Assembly (NCBI GenBank): GCA_016196825.1
Contig: JACPWY010000025.1
Span: forward strand, 1 to 64,000
Reading direction: 5' to 3'
Source: Deltaproteobacteria bacterium
GTDB taxonomy: Bacteria; Bdellovibrionota; FAC87; UBA2466
DNA: 64,000 bases
Within the stretch, counting starts at the first letter, position 1. Each line of letters starts with the position of its first letter. The notes beneath the pieces were generated by a model. That model did no database searches and was not told the DNA's origin. It was given only the letters and a program-made list of their open reading frames with translations. This document shows, one piece after another, positions 62,499-64,000 of this stretch. The position numbers and the translations under genes were made by a program.

Positions 62499-64000
62499 GT
62501 GGCCGCGAACTACTTTTCTGATTATCCTGAGCGAAAAGAACAACTTCTCAAATATTCCGATCTCAAGAATATAATCCTGCCGCTCGAAGAGGCTTATGGC
62601 GATAAGGACACCTTTAAAACCGCCGACGAGGGGCTTGACGTTTTTTTCGGTGCTCTCGACGAGCTGGGACGATTTGCGGCCACCGAGCTTCGACCCGCGG
62701 CCGAAGAGATTGATCGCATCGGATGTGAACTGAAGGATGGCGAGGTGATCTTCCCGGAAAAACTTCTGTCCCATCTTGCGCGCTGCCGCGAGCTTGGCGT
62801 CTTCGCAAGTCCCATTGCGCGCAAATACGGCGGCCTCAACCTCCCACGGGCTACTCAAGCGATCGCCATGGAGATGTTCGCGCAGGCTTGTCCCAATTCG
62901 GCGCTCGCCATCTGTGCCTACACGATGGGTGACTGGATCCAGTTGTGGGGGACCGAGCAACAGAGAAGTGAATACCTTCCAAAAATAATCAGCCACACGG
63001 CCACGACGTCAATGGCCCTAACCGAGCCCGGAGCCGGCTCCGACCTCGGAAAGCTCCGCTCCACGGGGCGAAAGGAGGGAGACCACTACGTTGTCAACGG
63101 CACCAAGCGGTTTATCTCTTACGGACAATCGGATCTCGTATTTGCGCTCGTGCGGACCGATCCTGCGAGCCAGGGACTTGAGGGTCTCTCGGTGCTCGTC
63201 GTTCCGCGTGAAGTGAATGGCAAGCGAAATGTGCAGGTGACAAAGATCGAGGACAAGCTCTGTCTCCACGCCTCGCCGACGTGCGAGCTCCAATTTGAGA
63301 ATTCCACAGGTTACCTTCTTGGCCCTGAGGGACAGGGCTTCAAGGTGATGGCGGAGCTCATGAATACTGCTCGGCTCGCCATGGGCGCTCTTTCCATCGG
63401 CATCTGTGTGTCGGCTATCGACGAGGCAAAAAAGTATGGTTCAAGTCGAGTGACGATGGGTAAGCCCATCATTCAACACCCGATGATCGCCGACCTGATT
63501 TTTGAGGCCGAGGTCGAGGTGCGAGCGATGCGCGCGCTTGTCATCGAGACGGCGTGCGCCTTCGATTGGATGAACATCTACCGCGCCCGAAACGATAAGA
63601 TGAATTTTGACCGTTGGAAATTACGCTATCGTCGGCTCACACCGCTCGCCAAATACTACTGCTCCGAAAAGGCAATCACGATCGCCCGCAACATGCTCCA
63701 GATCTATGGCGGCTATGGCGTGTGCACCGACTATCCGGCCGAGCGGCTCTTGCGCGAAACGGTTATTTATCCGATCTACGAGGGCACGTCCCAAATCCAA
63801 TCCCTGATGGTACTCAAGGATACTCTGAAGGACGTGGCGAAAAACTCCAGCGGCTTCTTGGGTTCGCTCGCCGGCGCCTGGGCCGAATCAATGGTGACCA
63901 GGAGTTCCGTGAAGCAAAAGGTTCTCCAGGGCCGCAACGAGCTCAATCAAGCCATTCGGGCAATCCTTATGAGTATCCTACGTGACAAGTTCCGCTCTGA
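62499..64000 (+). CDS. Acyl-CoA dehydrogenase, partial at the right window edge
   Basis: The frame starts at GTG 62499 with GGAGT upstream and runs to the window end (500 codons seen). It has ALTEPGAGSDLGKLRSTG (FAD/substrate-binding motif), LRDKFRSE at the edge and the catalytic-base loop IYEGTSQIQSLMVLKDT with its conserved Glu. The N-terminal 60 residues and the C-terminal length fit the large ACAD branch with an extra C-terminal domain of about 590 aa. It dehydrogenates acyl-CoA in beta-oxidation or a related pathway. Confidence 0.93.
   Translation, partial: MAANYFSDYPERKEQLLKYSDLKNIILPLEEAYGDKDTFKTADEGLDVFFGALDELGRFAATELRPAAEEIDRIGCELKDGEVIFPEKLLSHLARCRELGVFASPIARKYGGLNLPRATQAIAMEMFAQACPNSALAICAYTMGDWIQLWGTEQQRSEYLPKIISHTATTSMALTEPGAGSDLGKLRSTGRKEGDHYVVNGTKRFISYGQSDLVFALVRTDPASQGLEGLSVLVVPREVNGKRNVQVTKIEDKLCLHASPTCELQFENSTGYLLGPEGQGFKVMAELMNTARLAMGALSIGICVSAIDEAKKYGSSRVTMGKPIIQHPMIADLIFEAEVEVRAMRALVIETACAFDWMNIYRARNDKMNFDRWKLRYRRLTPLAKYYCSEKAITIARNMLQIYGGYGVCTDYPAERLLRETVIYPIYEGTSQIQSLMVLKDTLKDVAKNSSGFLGSLAGAWAESMVTRSSVKQKVLQGRNELNQAIRAILMSILRDKFRS

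Overview
The window is a chromosomal segment of a Gram-negative bacterium, most likely a member of the Bdellovibrionota (Bdellovibrio and relatives) or a close deltaproteobacterial-type lineage. The reasons are: three HTH proteins of the TIGR02147/DUF4423 type, which are typical of Bdellovibrionota and Fibrobacterota; an exported protein with a GNGGD-type N-terminus; a FliL-like protein; many signal-peptide proteins of unknown function; lipoboxes; and c-type cytochromes. The assignment is inference from gene content. Coding density is high and the DNA is moderately GC-rich by eye. GTG and TTG starts are frequent.

Layout. The left edge (1-136) holds a structured, group II intron-like 5' end on the minus strand. 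Positions 154-2752 encode two exported proteins of unknown function, followed by the first copy of a 184-bp inverted-repeat element (2875-3058). Positions 3137-8262 carry a ferritin-like protein, a methyltransferase, an SDR/aldehyde dehydrogenase pair, a Phd/VapC-type toxin-antitoxin module and a dodecin. Positions 8422-17049 hold a polytopic membrane protein, a delta-60 repeat protein, a sugar dehydrogenase fused to a diheme cytochrome, tRNA-Pro, a small coiled-coil protein with an HxD oxygenase, a PlsC-like acyltransferase and another exported protein.

Positions 17196-19966 contain a TIGR02147 regulator overlapping a metzincin-like lipoprotein, a divergent short HTH protein with operator-like repeats between them, and tRNA-Arg. 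Positions 19995-27284 contain an NtrC-type sigma-54 activator that converges on an operon of universal stress protein, periplasmic cytochrome c and PAS histidine kinase, followed by a GHMP kinase and an FtsB/DivIC protein. Positions 27735-30327 hold a second TIGR02147 regulator overlapping an exported protein. From 30410 to 33964 lie pyk, fliL-like and fumC. From 34984 to 38333 lies an iron-type ABC importer.

Positions 38422-44261 are a housekeeping block (groEL/groES, an FmdB protein, dnaK, eno). It is followed by RNA-modification genes (rsmG, an RluA-type synthase, an RlmI-type methyltransferase), a YheT-type hydrolase, an orphan rplC, and a Gcr-type membrane 'recombinase' whose stop codon lies in the second copy of the 184-bp element (51760-51943). 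The right part (51962-64000) has a zinc-finger-like protein, a glycosyltransferase, guaB-guaA, a hydratase/decarboxylase-like pair, a HigBA-type toxin-antitoxin module, a frameshifted small exported gene, greB, two exported or lipid-anchored proteins and an acyl-CoA dehydrogenase cut by the window end.

The most notable points are the 184-bp element with 29-bp perfect terminal inverted repeats, the repeated pairing of TIGR02147 regulators with overlapping exported proteins and operator-like repeats, the stress-protein/cytochrome/kinase operon tail-to-tail with a sigma-54 regulator, and the isolated L3 gene.
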